The position numbers and the translations under genes were made by a program. From contig JAGMUV010000011.1 in assembly GCA_020744425.1 (NCBI GenBank), positions 124,001 through 188,000 on the forward strand: a DNA stretch of 64,000 bases, given 5' to 3'. Of this stretch, positions 12,547-24,800 are shown one piece after another; the stretch's first letter is position 1; each line of letters starts with the position of its first letter. Origin of the DNA: Dactylonectria macrodidyma. Lineage: Eukaryota > Ascomycota > Sordariomycetes > Hypocreales > Nectriaceae. The notes under the pieces are model-generated. The model was given only the letters and a program-made list of their open reading frames with translations, did no database searches and was not told the DNA's origin.

Positions 12547-13306
12547 GCCCTTACGAAGATGCAGAGCTTGCACTGTAGGGGGGCTTGTCTGCACGGGACG
12601 CGCACGTATCCACGGACGACTACCAACTAGACTGCGTAATACGTCAGTTAGTCTTACGGTACGTACTCCATCCACTTCGTGGCACTCGGTGGCTTGGACA
12701 TGCCTGTTTGTAGTCGACGTCGACCCTCAGTGGAGTTGATGCCGCTTCGTTCCTGCATTGCTCAGGGAGCCGGTCCCTCACAGGCCGGCCGACTAGTGGA
12801 AACCTGGGCTAGAAGTGGTGCCTCGGTGCAAGATGGCAGGGCATTGAGGCCCTGAGCAGGACGCGGCCGATATCACTGGGTACCTCACTCACTCTGGCTC
12901 GGATGGTGCTTTTAGTACCTAGCTAACTCGATGAGCCAGCTTTCGAAACAAAACCCACTCGCTGATCCTCCTAATGCCTGTTGTTTTGACGGATACTTGC
13001 CATGTCCTGCCTCGCCTGTCTTAGCCTGCGGCACACAGCAAAGCTTGGACTCTGATGGCATTGCGATTTCTGGCTGTTGTCGGACACTCACTCCTGCGTA
13101 TTGCTGGCCGCACCATTAACCCGGTCCTATATGGAAGCCTCCTAATATGCTCCTCGTTCGTCGTGCTTTCGGTTTCTGGTTTCTGTGTGTTTCTCAGCCA
13201 TCCCGTGGCCGCGAGCACGCCAGTCCTAGCGGTCGATCGACGCATCTCAGAGTAACCAGTCCTCGGCACCAGCCCTCCTGTCATTGCTTCTGTCGGGCTT
13301 GAAGGG

Positions 13307-13328
13307 TTTTTTTTTTTTTTTTTTTTTT
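13307..13328. repeat. 22-nt T homopolymer
   Basis: Uninterrupted run of 22 T in non-coding sequence about 0.9 kb upstream of the CRIB gene. Length may be uncertain because homopolymers are prone to sequencing error. Confidence 0.85.
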
Positions 13329-13623
13329 ACCTTTACCATCCCGACTTAACCTTTTGTTTCTTGACGTGTGTCGTATCGTGTGTGTGGGCGCGTGTGTGGC
13401 ATCCTCCACTACCACCACTACCACTACCAGCACCACCATCTTTGTCGGCCTCGTCAAGACTTGTAAATGTCAAGACTGGCAAACGCGGACTCTTTGGGCT
13501 GAGGCTCGCAGTTGCACAGTCGCACCACCGCCAACCTCAGGTCGCCTACCACGACTCCAACATGGCATGAGACTACGGAAGGCGTACAAAGCCCCTTGGC
13601 CGTTTGATCGATCCATTCCCGAA

Positions 13624-13710
13624 TCCCAGCATCCCAGCGGCGTCCCAGCATCCACCTCTTCAGCGTCCTAGCATCCATCCCGGTGTCCCAGACTCCCAGC
13701 ATCCTGCTAG
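13624..13710. repeat. Degenerate CCCAGCATCC repeats
   Basis: Five or more imperfect copies of a CCCAGCATCC-like word spaced by 5-15 nt over about 85 bp. It produces proline/serine/histidine-rich chance ORFs in the plus strand. Confidence 0.6.
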
Positions 13711-14189
13711 GCGGGCCCCTGCTGCGACCTCCCCCCAGATTCCCGGGGTTGTGCCCGTCGGGCTACACCAACCCTACTACGGCGTTCCGTCGAGGGTCCC
13801 CCTGGACCAGCACCCTAGCACTTCCTAGCCCCCAGCTCCAAGGCTTGTCTAATCTTGGGAGGGTACCAGTCGCCTTGCCCCAAGATTGCATCAATCTCTT
13901 TGCTCCCAGGCCATCTTATAATACACAGCTCCGACACCTTGGCCGTTCTGGTCCCTCCCCCACCTTCTCGGCTTCTCCTGCAACAGGATCGATCTTGGTC
14001 CGCCCGCCTGCTCTTACACAACCCGCCTTGAGCACGTCGCATCGTGGCACCGCAGAATCACTATTATTCGTATCGGCCCTCACACAAAACAAGAACACAT
14101 CGTCCACTCTGGATCTGGGTGGTCAACTATCCACGAGAGGGCACGCCTCGCCGTCGCCCTCAGCCTCTTAGAGGTCCCGAGACGCCACT

Positions 14190-14347
14190 ATGTGGGCTGC
14201 GGGCATGCCTTTTTACTCAGAGTATCACACAGGACGTTCAGACCGTGACGCCAATCCCCACGCACTCACTAAGCCGACCTTCCCTACCGTAACCGGAGAC
14301 ACCCTCCACGATATGAGCAACAATAATAATAACAACAGCACCAGCAC

Positions 14348-14379
<32 letters not shown>

Positions 14380-16889
14380 ACAACAATAGCACTGGCAACT
14401 TCGTCCTCCCACAACAGTCTCCTCGCAACATGACTGAGCTACTGGAACCTGCCATTGATGGTCCCCCCTCACCCGAGAGAATTCGCCAATTGAATGCCCA
14501 GATGAAGCGAGCCTCTCACCTCAACCGGGCCTACGGCCACCGTGCCGCTTCGTCAAGCGCATCCTCGCTGCTAGTCACGGACCGCGCCGGCTGGGAACAG
14601 GCGATGGAGAACATGCCTCTCTCTCGCAGGTCCTCAAACCGTTCGGCGACCAGCAGGAGTCCCTCACAGGACCGACCCGACAGTGTACAAGTCATCGGAA
14701 AGAACATCTTCCACCGTCGCGCCAAATCGAGCAAGTCGGGAAAATCGAAACGCGAAAGTAGTACCAATAGCTCGTCTGGAAGCTCCCTATACTCAACCGA
14801 AGCTCCTAGCGAAAACTCTCTAGTCAACCTCAAGGACTCTTTCATGCCAACGATCTTCGCCCGCCGCAAGAGCTCTCGGGATGAGACGGCAATCCAGCGT
14901 AAGCTTCAGATTTCTGGACCCTTCAACTTCCAACATGTGACGCACACGCCCCGCGACCAGATCGCCAGTCTCCAACGAGGCAATCGCCAGGAACTCATGG
15001 CCGAGTTCTCAACACTGCGCGTCTCGGGCCCAACAAGCGCACCGGGTGCCATGAGAGGACCCGATAGCCAAGAGATCCACTTCCCAAACTACTCATCCGA
15101 GAGCGTTGGCGGTCAGGATGCCTCTATGGCTTCTCTCCCGCGTCCTCCACCGGTGCCCCGCCAGTCAGCACCCGCATCCGGAACTCGCCGCCTGATGAAG
15201 CATGCCCGGTCACAAGAGCAGCTCCGGGCCAGCCCGCCCCGGCCCCCAGTCCGGCCCCCGAGATCCCCCATTGAGCAAAGTATCTCTCCTGCCTTCGCCC
15301 CAGTACCACCGCCGCGGGTCTCGAGCCGTCAGTCTATGCAGCGAAATGGTAGCCCAACTTCAGATCTGGATCGACCCTTAACCAGTGGTGGTTTCCGTCG
15401 CCCACAGCCCTTCAGCCTCGACGAGAACTCCGAACAGCCCCTGGCTGGGTCTCATGGATACATGCCTGAATCCGACTTTGTGCACGTTGACGAGACTCGA
15501 TTCTCCCACGCTCTGACCACCCCCGACGATGCAGCCTGGCCTCTTGCTACCCCTGGTTTGTCCTACGAATCACCCCTGGCGGATGTGCCAGAGGAGGAGG
15601 AGCACTTTGTCTTTACCCATCGCCCACGGGCTAGCCTTGCCAGCAACACCTCGTCTCTTCGATTCAGTCAGTCGGTCCCGGCTCTTCGCACCATGTCTCA
15701 ACGGATGAGCGGGGCATCGGACACCTTAGGTCCTTTGGAGACCTCTACCGCCCATCGTGCGACTGGGAGCGGGCAGCCGGATGGTAGCGGTTCGGTATCG
15801 CCGATCAGGGAGAGTTGGGAAGATGACATTGATTACTGTTACGAGCATGAGGCTGATGCCAACTTCAACTACGAATGGGAGCGCCCGTCGTTGGATGTTG
15901 GACGTTTGGACATGGCCCCCCCTGTCGAGGTGGCTCTGGTGGATGACGAGTTGAGTGAGGCACCAAGCTCCAGCACCGTTCACTCATCGCCTGGAATGCT
16001 TTCCGCATCCCGTGACGATGTGCCGGCCCTTAGCCCTACCAGCCAGGCATCCCCTCTTGTTGGCCAAGAGGCTTCAACACCCCTTATAGGAACAGCCATC
16101 AACAACAACTTCTCACTCCCGCGTGGAGATAGAGCGAGCCGACCCCCGAACTTGAAGCACACCCGCTCCGAGTCTCGTGCCTCAAGCTTTAAGGAGAGCC
16201 ATGGCTTTACGCTGTCTCCGTCGTTGCTCATCCCTAACGACTACCACCACCAGATGCTGCTCACAGAAGCCGAGAAGCAAGAGTACCCTAATGACGAGGA
16301 GTTCCATAGCAGGTTCTTCAAGTCCAGCGCGTTCTATGATGAGACCCTTGGAGCGGCGAACCATACGTCGGCTTACATGCTGCAGCAGCGAGCCAGCGTG
16401 TCCACAACAGCGACCAATTCGACAACGAACTCAACGACCGTCTCCGACTCCACCGGAGAGCGTCACGTCTCGACCAACTCGACTTGGACAACCTTGACCC
16501 GGCTCACCAGCAGCACGTCGCTCAACAAGATGGCAGGGTCTTGGTCGGAGGCGACGGGCGACCGCATGCCGGGAACCCACATCACCGACCCACGGGAGGA
16601 CAGCGACAAGGAGGAGGAGGATTCGACTCCACCCGCGTCACAGGACAAGGACACCGTTCCCGAGCTAACGCCATTCCCCTCCGTACCGGTTGGGAAGAGA
16701 TCCCTCCACAAGAGTCATGCTAGCGAGTCCATTGTCCGCGAAGACGTGCCGACTATGAGGTCTCCAGAGCCGACCAAGACTCGACGGCCTCGGGCCAGGA
16801 CGACGAGCATGAGCACCCAGGCGCCGCCTGTCGGACAGTACGCGCTGTTCCCACGCTCGTATATCAAGGGCAATGGCGACCGGATTTAG
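14190..16889 (+). CDS. CRIB-domain (Cdc42/Rac effector) protein
   Basis: 899-residue, mostly disordered protein. Its one clear domain is a CRIB/p21-binding motif at residues about 241-260 (ISGPFNFQHVTHTPRDQ), matching the ISxPxxFxHxxHxG consensus except that the last Gly is Pro/Arg-like. CRIB motifs bind GTP-loaded Cdc42 or Rac, so a role in polarity or actin signalling at the cell cortex is inferred. No kinase domain follows, so it is not a Ste20/Cla4 kinase. Residues about 43-69 are an Asn-rich homopolymeric tract encoded by AAC/AAT repeats. The rest is Ser/Pro/Arg-rich with PxxP stretches (PRPPPVPRQS, SPPRPPVRPP). Single exon. The start is uncertain: 14190, 14205 and 14313 are in-frame ATGs; the segment from 14205 to 14313 looks coding-like, so I keep the long form, and an upstream leader exon is possible. 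It is convergent with the bHLH gene. Confidence 0.8.
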
Positions 16890-18444
16890 GGTCATCCGGT
16901 TGGTTCAATGCATATGCTGCCATCATGCCATATTTGCGTTTGCTTTTTTTTGTCCGCCCCTGCGCCGCTCGCTTGCAACATTTTGACGCATCATAATGCT
17001 GGGTTCCCCTGGCATTTCGAGTGTGCAGTCATACATCTCGGGACGCGGACGCCCCAGCCAGGAAAACTCCTGGTCTGTGTACCTCATTTGTACACCATCA
17101 CCACCATCTGTGGTGGAGTATCTTATTCATGGGTGGAGTTTTGCGAGCATTCAATTTTTTCCCATTTTCTTTTTTCGGTTCAGAAGGCGTCGCATCACCG
17201 GTCGTTTCGGCCTTTATTCTCATTTGTCTTGCTGATTTCCTTTATACTATTGTTACTAGAGGCGTACACGTGGGGCTGCATTGGCAGCTGGGACATTTCG
17301 GATGGAGGGTTTCAAAAGAGAAGAGCCACCACACATTGGGGCCTGGGTTTTATTTGTTCCACGCCGCCCTTGGAGGGCGGCTAGAGAGATACAGAAGGAG
17401 AGAGAGCATCGATTTGGGATACGGGCGCGGAGAAAAGGCCATGGCCCAGAAGAGAGCTGGGCTGAATGGGATGCGAACCTTGATGAGTGACGGATTACGA
17501 ACTTCTAGAAAAACCAGCAGCAAAGCTATCTGTACCAACGCCCCGGAAGGCGATTAGCTTCAAGCTGAAAAGTGCTGGGACTTGCAACTACAATATAAAG
17601 AAAAAAGAAACACAACAACCAAGACGCGTCTGTTTGTCTGCCCGTGATTAGCTCAATGTATCAATGATGATGAGTCGACGGCCTGGTCCGCGCCTGGCTT
17701 GGCCAACTAAGCCGAGACGTCAACTTTCTTCCATACTAGGTCCTCGTTTTGATCCGAAAGGGCCTCTCTTATTAAGCCCTTCAATCACAAGAAAATCATG
17801 GCTGGCGAATCAGTCCTGAATTGCATATTTGTATCTATAAATGTCTTGTTGGGTCTCCCGCAATGAAAAGTGTTAAGTGCCTAAGTAAGCTATGCATCTT
17901 GAACCAAAACTCTACGTGACTCGTTTTACCCATCATCTGGCGACTGAGCAAGCCCGAAAAGAAACGAAGGGCAAAAGCAATAACCCTAAAAAAATACACA
18001 TGAACAAAAGAGCCACAAACAAAAACGAACAAGGCGAACACGGTGCAAAACAGGAGAAGCAAAGGAAACGAGGCAAAAACATAATTTTAGAAGCAAGAGT
18101 CCAACCCTCAGCCCACTCATACTAACCCCCCCTCTGCTCAACATGTCCACTTGATACATAGCTCGGTATCCCCAATATCTCGTGCGACATCGCCTGTTCG
18201 TGAAAACGTACTTTCTGAAACATGCTCCTTGAAGAATTCAGTCCCATACCTGAATTATGAAATGAGAGCTTTTGATAAAACGGGAAAGGAATGAATTTGA
18301 AGTTGAAAACCGCAAAGATTGGAACCAAAGCAAACGAAAGAGGGGAGTAGTTGACGTAACCATACATCCCAAATTTTTGAGTCATCTTGTGTTTTTTTTT
18401 GTTTAGATTTCCGTGTGGTAATGATCGTGGTGGTCGAGAATCAT
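16890..18444. other. Convergent intergenic region
   Basis: 1.55 kb between the stop of the CRIB gene (+) and the stop of the bHLH gene (-). It presumably holds two 3' UTRs. Open frames are short and without recognisable domains. The right part (about 17.9-18.4 kb) is AT/A-rich, as expected near polyadenylation sites. Confidence 0.5.
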
Positions 18445-20712
18445 TCATTTTGGCCTATTGTCTTCGTTGTTGTCGCCGTCGTCGTCATCGTCGTCGTCGT
18501 TGTCGTTGTCGTTGTCGTCATCCATGCTGATGCTGAAATCGAGTGGTGTATCGTATTCTCCCGCTGCCGCTGCCGCTCCTGCACCATCACTTCCTGAAGC
18601 AGAGTGATTGAGTTGTTTCAGGCTCCCCTGGAGCTCCATCTTCTCACGCTCGAGCACATCGCGCTCCCGTTCGAGTGTCTCAATGTGTTTGCGGGCCATC
18701 TCGAGGACCTCACCCTTGCTCACCCGGCGGTCACCCCAATCGACGGGCCCGCCGCCCTCAGAGTCGTCGCCATCGCCGCCGGTACGGACCTGCTCTGGGA
18801 GCGCGTTGAGGAGGGACTCAAATTGCGCATTGAGGCGATTGCGATATTGCTTCTCGACGAGATTGTGGGAGGCTCGGGTGCGACGCTCTTCGGGGGTATC
18901 TGTGGGCTTGGTGTAGCTGTTCTTGGAGGTACGCGAGGCGCTGCGTAGCTTGCTGAGACGACTAGAGTTGGAAGATGCCACAGATGAGGCCATAGACGTG
19001 GCCTTGGATGCGGCGCTGGCACGGCTGTTTTGGGAGGCAGAACTGGGGCTGCCGGCGTCTGGCGAACCCGCGTTACCAGCGTCACTGGATTTGCGGGCGT
19101 CGCTCTTTTGCTTTCGGGGGCGGGGGTTCTTCTTTGGCCGGGACCGATGTGCATTGTCAGTTTCCTTCTGAAGATCGTCCGGGTCGGTCCAAGGATTGGT
19201 CGATACTTGGGCCGCAGGAGTGGTTACCGTTGGCGTGCTGCCCCCGTGAGGGCCAATATTGTCTTCCCAGGAACTGCCAAAAGCATAGTGGCCCTGCGGA
19301 GAATGAATGCTCGAGGGCGAAACCAAGGAACTTCCATATCCCATGATATTGTCCGAGACGCTCGGAGAGAGCTGTCCGTGATGGGGCATGGTAGGTATTA
19401 TGGTCCCAGTGACGTCGAAGTCGAAAGGGGAGGGATTCAGCGACATTGACGGGTGGGCGACGCCATACAGACCCCAGTCCATGGGCATGGAGGAGGCTGC
19501 AGGCGCCAGAGTGATAGGAGCTGGATAGCTCCCGGCCGCCAGAGGCGCCTGGCTATGAGGATTATGGCCATGCAAGTCGTGGGCGTGTAAGTCGTGAGCG
19601 TGTAAGTGGACGACGTCTTGGGAATGAGGGTGGAGCCCGGGGCGTGACACGGCACGTGATTGATCGGGATCGGAGTGGCGAGCTGAGAGGTGCGGCTGGG
19701 GCGGGGCAGCCACGTGGGAAGCCACAGGGCCGACTGGGTTCGGGAGGTGCCGTTGTGACTGGGTGCTGGTTCGATTCAGGGCAGGAATGGGCTGTTGCAG
19801 GCGGGCTAGATGTTCGAGATGGGGCTGGCTGGTGGTATTCGGCGTGGTATTCGGCGTGGCATCGTGGCGGTCTTCGGAGGTCGACGCGGTCGACATGGGC
19901 ATCGGCATCTGTTTGTTGCGGTCGTCAGTGACAAGATTCTCAGTTTTCTCGGTCTCGGCTTCGTTCTGGTTTCCCTCTTCGCTCCTCCCTTGAACGCGAG
20001 GGGCTTTTCTCTGGTTCCTTCCCCCTCCATCTTCCAATCATGGCCTCCATCGCACCTTCTGCGCTCTCGCTTCGACTCGCTTCCGTTGGCTCGCGTCTCG
20101 CCTATCTCAGAGTATACCAACTTTCTCTTCGTCTCTCCTCATTCTCGTCTCCCTATTCGTCTTCCCCTCTCTGTCTTGGCCCTCTTGGGTGGTTGTTGTC
20201 TCCCCCAGTTTCGTCATCGTTACCACCACAGGTGCGCCGTCACCTGCGTCTCCGAGACAGTGACAGTTCGGGCCCGGCAAACTAAGCCAGATGGACAACG
20301 CTCTCCGGTCCTAGCGGCCGTCCCCGTCCACGTCTCTGCAAGAATAGCAAGTCAGGAGCCATGACTCGGAAGAGGACCCAGGAGAGCGCAAGCCCTCTTC
20401 TGCGAGACTGGGTTCGAGATTCAGCCACTGAGCTGATGCTCGTTGAACGACGCCATGTCTCACTCTCAAAGCAACCACCCGCAGGCCTAGAACAGCCAAC
20501 CACTGGGCCGACTTGCCATGTGCTCAACATGCCATGATCCCATGTTCCACGAACGCCCCTCCTAACAAGCTTTCCGGGTCTTGGTAACCTCTTGGCCCTG
20601 ACTGGCCTCACGCGACAGAAAAGGAAATATCGGATGCCGGCGTGCTACGTACCTCGGGCTCCTTGATGAGGAAGTCATAGAATGACGCATCGCCTTCGTT
20701 CTCCCCCGCCAT
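18445..20712 (-). CDS. bHLH transcription factor
   Basis: Basic helix-loop-helix regulator. The main exon is 18445-19908; I add a 60-nt first exon 20653-20712 whose 20 codons (MAGENEGDASFYDFLIKEPE) look like a true N-terminus and end exactly at a GTACGT donor. The acceptor is CAG at 19909-19911, with CACTGAC as likely branch point, joining in phase 0 to MPMPMSTAS. This gives a 744-nt intron and a 507-residue product. The bHLH lies at about residues 362-447: the basic region SHNLVEKQYRNRLN has the Glu that contacts E-boxes and a Tyr where most bHLH proteins have Arg, as in SREBP-type factors. The loop is long and Gly/Asp-rich, and helix 2 runs into a coiled coil (ETLERERDVLEREKMELQ). A His-rich HAHDL repeat and an acidic Asp/Asn C-terminal tail are also seen. 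No membrane segments follow, so it is not a membrane-bound SREBP. If the first exon is wrong, translation would begin at 20037 (530 residues). Confidence 0.78.
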
Positions 20713-20741
20713 GGTAGGCTGCAGGGTGGGCCGTCGAGGCA

Positions 20742-20764
20742 CGATGGATCGATGGATCGATGAT
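20742..20764. repeat. GATGGATC tandem repeat
   Basis: About two and a half copies of an 8-bp GATGGATC unit just upstream of the predicted first exon of the bHLH gene. Confidence 0.6.
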
Positions 20765-21718
20765 GCTTGCTCGCTCGGGTCTGGTCTAGAATCGGGTAAC
20801 CAGCGTGGCTCGAGCCTCGTCTCTTTCGTGGTGTGTGTTCGTGTGTCTGGGTCTGCGTCTTCCTAGTTGGTGTTCCACTGGTTGGCGTTCCACTGGTTGA
20901 TGTCGGTTGATGTCCCGCGTGGAGGTTGTTGATGCTAATCCTGATGCCTACCTACCTGGGGGACTGGGAGGGCCTGCTTTCTTCTTGTATCCCTCTCGCA
21001 ACCAGACCAAGACTTCGTGGCGAGACACGGTCACAGTCCTCTGTTGCGTCGGCCAACGGAGGGTGTGTCGACCCCGAGTGACAGGTCTCTTAAGAGGGAG
21101 CCGGTGGCTTGCTCCTTGCAGCTGGCTCAGCCTGGGCCTGAGCTTGAGCTTGGGTTTTGGATGCCGTGGTTGGCTTCGGTGTCAACTAGACTCCCGCGGC
21201 TTGAGCCAACGCCGGCGCCGTCCTTCAACTTACGCCTCCGATCCGGGGAGCCGGCCGTTTATACGGTAGGATCCCGTTGACTCGACGTTACTGGAGCTTT
21301 CTGGTCTGTTCAAACGCCACCCGCACAGAGCCGCATCGGAATCGACCCGGCGATCGTTCTCTGGCCCTATTGCTCCAAGGGGGTGGCTCTGCCGGCGTCT
21401 CGTGCTACCACAGCCCAAGTCACCCCACTGAAGAGATTTCTCGTGACCACGAGACAGCGTCAAGCGACACAATCGGATGTCTTTCCACTCAGATGAGCGA
21501 GTAGGTCTACCGATCTGTCCGGTACTGCCCCCCTGAGCCCTGGCACCTCTCTGCCGTCTCTCGACTTGTCGATGGGATGTTGCTGTTGCTATTGTTGTTA
21601 GGCTGCATGCTGGTTAGGGTGGCTTTTCTGTCGACGGGGCTCACGGGATTTGCCCACTGTCTCTTTCTCTTGTCACTCCCCCTTATCCCATTCGTTCTCT
21701 TCTTCCAGCACGTGCTCT

Positions 21719-21835
21719 TGTCTCCTGTTTCCTGTCTCCTGTCTGTCCAGGCTTTGACGAGTCACCTTCGCTTGCTTAGTGGTTCTGGGTCGATGGTTCC
21801 TTTCCGTCTCCTGTCTCCTGTCTCCTGTCTTACCT
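21719..21835. repeat. CTCCTGT-rich pyrimidine repeats
   Basis: Two clusters of a 7-bp unit (TCTCCTG/TTTCCTG), about 21719-21750 and 21805-21832, separated by unrelated sequence. They keep a long Leu/Ser-rich chance frame open. Confidence 0.7.
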
Positions 21836-24800
21836 TCCCTTGCCTTCTCCTCTCTTCCGAGAAAGCTGAGTACCGAGGTCGAGCGACTGGTCACGGGGTA
21901 TACCCAATGGTAACCCAGAGCTTGAGCAGAGTGGCTCGAGCTCCTGATGACAACAATCCTCTGACCGTCGTCTCGCTTGTCTCGTTTAGGACTCCAATGT
22001 CGTGGATACTCCTGTGTCAAAAAGCTAGGGCTGGGACTGGGCTTGGGGACTCTGTAGGGTCAAGCGAGACTGACCCTCTATTTCTCCCACGTGAAGCAGC
22101 AACTTCCAATGAGAGGAATCGGCACGGGCTGAAAGACTAAGACGACGGCCGTTAAGGCTGGCTCAATTTGATAATGCCCAGTGGATGAGTAACGGGGAAA
22201 AGCCGCGGGTGGATTGGAGCTGACGCCTCACTAGACTGGACCACTCTGTCCTGTCCAATTGCAATTTACAAGGAAGTCAAGGTAGGAATTGGAGTTGGTG
22301 CCGAGAAACCCCGCCCTTACCGCCCTCGACACAAGACCCCAAGACCAAAGTGCCACTTTGGGACCTCTGCCCGTCGTACATGCTGGGTTATGTAGGCGAG
22401 GGTGAAAAGCTTGGGTATCCAAGCTCCTTTGAGGATTGATCGGCAGTCAGAGGGCCCTGCCCATTAGGCTATTGGATGCCTTCGCCCGAGAAGACTTCCA
22501 GCTCACATGTCAAGTGCGGGACGGCGCATGGCGAGCGTGTATAAGTCTACCTGGAATGGACCCTCCGCCTCTCTAACCCCCGTCTCACGCGATATAATCC
22601 TGGGATATTCTGAGCAGTCAGAATCGTGATCTCCTTGCCATCCCCCGTTTCTCGCCCACTGTCTGGGCGGTGGGGAGAATGGGAGGGGTGAGTGGTAGGG
22701 TGGGAGGTGAAAGGAGAGACGACAAGGCGGAGACTGTTATCTTTCTCCTGCTGTCTATTCAAGGGACCTTGCCAAGGTGCGTCCCAGTCTAGCTTTCCAA
22801 CTTCCGGGCACGGCTGGCATGGTTGGTACCATTGGTACGGCTGGGTACGTACGGCTGGGGTGAGGGGGTAGAAGGGCGGGCCACCTGGCTGGCTGAGCAG
22901 AGATGAACGGGGACCAAGATTTTAAGACAGAGGGCTCGGGGAAAGGGGTGGGCGTTGGGCAAATGGCCATTGTGACACCAGATGACACCACCTGAGCTCG
23001 GCCAGTTCATAGCTCACGTTGATGAGATGAGCTTGTAAAGAGGCCCAGAGCCCGTGAGTCTGCTGGGGGCAAGAAGGCCAACTGCCTGATGGGATAGTTG
23101 GACGTTCAGTAAGTACCTAGTAGTATAGTTAACTTGTTGATGGGGGTGGTGAATTGTATTTTTTTCCTACCTGTCAACTGCAGCCGCACTTGTTTTCGGC
23201 TGACGACATGCGGCAGACGCACTTGCCGTTGCGCACCACCGTCATTGTCCCTCTTCTAGCCAGTGGCAATAGAGCTGATGGGTGGTCTGATGCTGGGTTT
23301 GCCAACCGAGGAGCGGGGGTGTGGCTGGCGATACCGGGGGCCCTCCTAGACATGTTTCCAAGGCTCCGAGGAAGACATGGCTTTTAGGTAGACGTCCCAT
23401 CCCTCTTAGGTAGACATCCCTCCCAGTCGTGGCTCTTACCTACCTGTCTCGGAGGTAGATACTTGGTCTGCCTACTGGGTAGACATCCCCATCCCTCCAG
23501 TACGTCCATCCATCTCCTCCAGGGGTGTCTTCCCGGACAGCCTGCTCCATCCATACGTAACATGAGTTACTCTGTTAGTCGATGGTGCGTCCAACAACAC
23601 CTTGGCCTAACCATGCAGGTGCACGTCCTACTACGTAGTTGGACCCAGACACATCCTATTCCCAGAGCCCGTTGGCTTCTTGTCCATGTCTGCCTCCACG
23701 ATTGCCTCCACATCCAAGTCCAAGTCGGCCTCCAAGGTCCCCCACCGCATGGGACAGAAGAGAAAAAAGAGGGCCGAGGAGGGACGAAATGGACAAAAGG
23801 GACCAAAGCTGATGTCTTGTTCCTGCTAGCTTCCCCTGGCGTCTTTCCGGTTTGTCTTGGCCTGATGGGGGCGTGTGTGACTTGTTATGTGACTTGTATG
23901 CAGCCGTTAGCATGAGAGACGCAAGTGGGTGGTTGGTGTCTCTTGTCTACCTGTAGGTGGTGTCAGGGGATTGAGGCGGGATGGGACGCAAGAAACGGTT
24001 TTTTGTGGGTTGGTGTGGCACACTGCTCAGACTGCTTGCTACAATTTCTTCTCTCTAGGACGAGTTAAGTCGACGTCATATTTACCGTTCGCCGTGGCTG
24101 TCACTGTGCCCTCGCTGTGTCTGCGGGTTGTCGAGTTGTATCTGCCGTTGCCATTGTCACTAGCAAGTAGAATTTGTTGTTGGTGATAGGTGAGGATGGC
24201 CTAGTGTAGGGTGTTGGTACCAGCCATAGTCACCGTTTGGTGGTGCTCTCGCCCCGGCGTTTTTTTTTTTGGCAGCAAATGTCACCAAAATTTCCCCTGT
24301 AACAAGAAAGTGGACAACACAGGCGCTAAAAGTTGCTTGTCACAGTTTTCTCTCAATTCTGCATCTGCGTTTGTTGGTTTGTGAACTGGCAGTCTATTGA
24401 AAGGATTGCGTTCCCTTGCTGGATAAAAGTGGACGCACGGCTCCTGGATTCTGCACCAGCGAGGCACAGCAATGGGTATTGCAGGACCAAAAAGAGGCAA
24501 AGCAGGGGGCCGAAAAAAATAAAAAATTTAAAGAAAAAAAATGACGGCGCAGAAAAAATAGAACAAACTCAATTCCTCGTGGGGGACGGAGATACTAGGC
24601 GGAGAATTGAGCAGAGCCGCCTGGGGGTTGGAGTTCCAATCAATGCAGCCATTTAGATTACATGTTTGGCTGGGACGGCTCGAAGCGGACGTTGATCATC
24701 TGCGAACGAGTCTATTGATGCTATAATGAACCCTTTAAGGCCTGACGGAGGAGAAAGAGAGGAGAAAAAAGCATGGCTCCCTGCAGCCGGATTGCCACGT

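Larger units (their letters stand above)
6013..14189. other. Gene-poor tract upstream of the CRIB gene
   Basis: 8.2 kb in which I find no protein-coding gene I can support. All open frames are short (at most about 145 codons), overlap each other on both strands, and show no recognisable domain or consistent codon bias. Simple repeats are listed separately. Several TACCTA/TAGGTA-type words occur (for example near 10225 and 12910). The last 1 kb before 14190 is CT/CA-rich and could be a long 5' UTR or contain a leader exon of the CRIB gene. No tRNA-like B box (GGTTCGAnnCC) was noticed on either strand. Confidence 0.5.

Noticed and set aside
19806..20120. Alternative minus-strand frame overlapping the bHLH 5' region (104 codons)
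   Set aside because: Arg/Lys/Pro-rich shadow frame in the bHLH intron and exon; lacks domains and conflicts with the well-supported bHLH frame.
20400..20425. tRNA-like GGTTCGA word
   Set aside because: No matching acceptor or anticodon arms, and the B-box is not followed by CC.
21577..22140. 187-codon plus-strand frame with Leu/Ser-rich start
   Set aside because: Kept open by CTCCTGT pyrimidine repeats; no domain and no plausible homologue.
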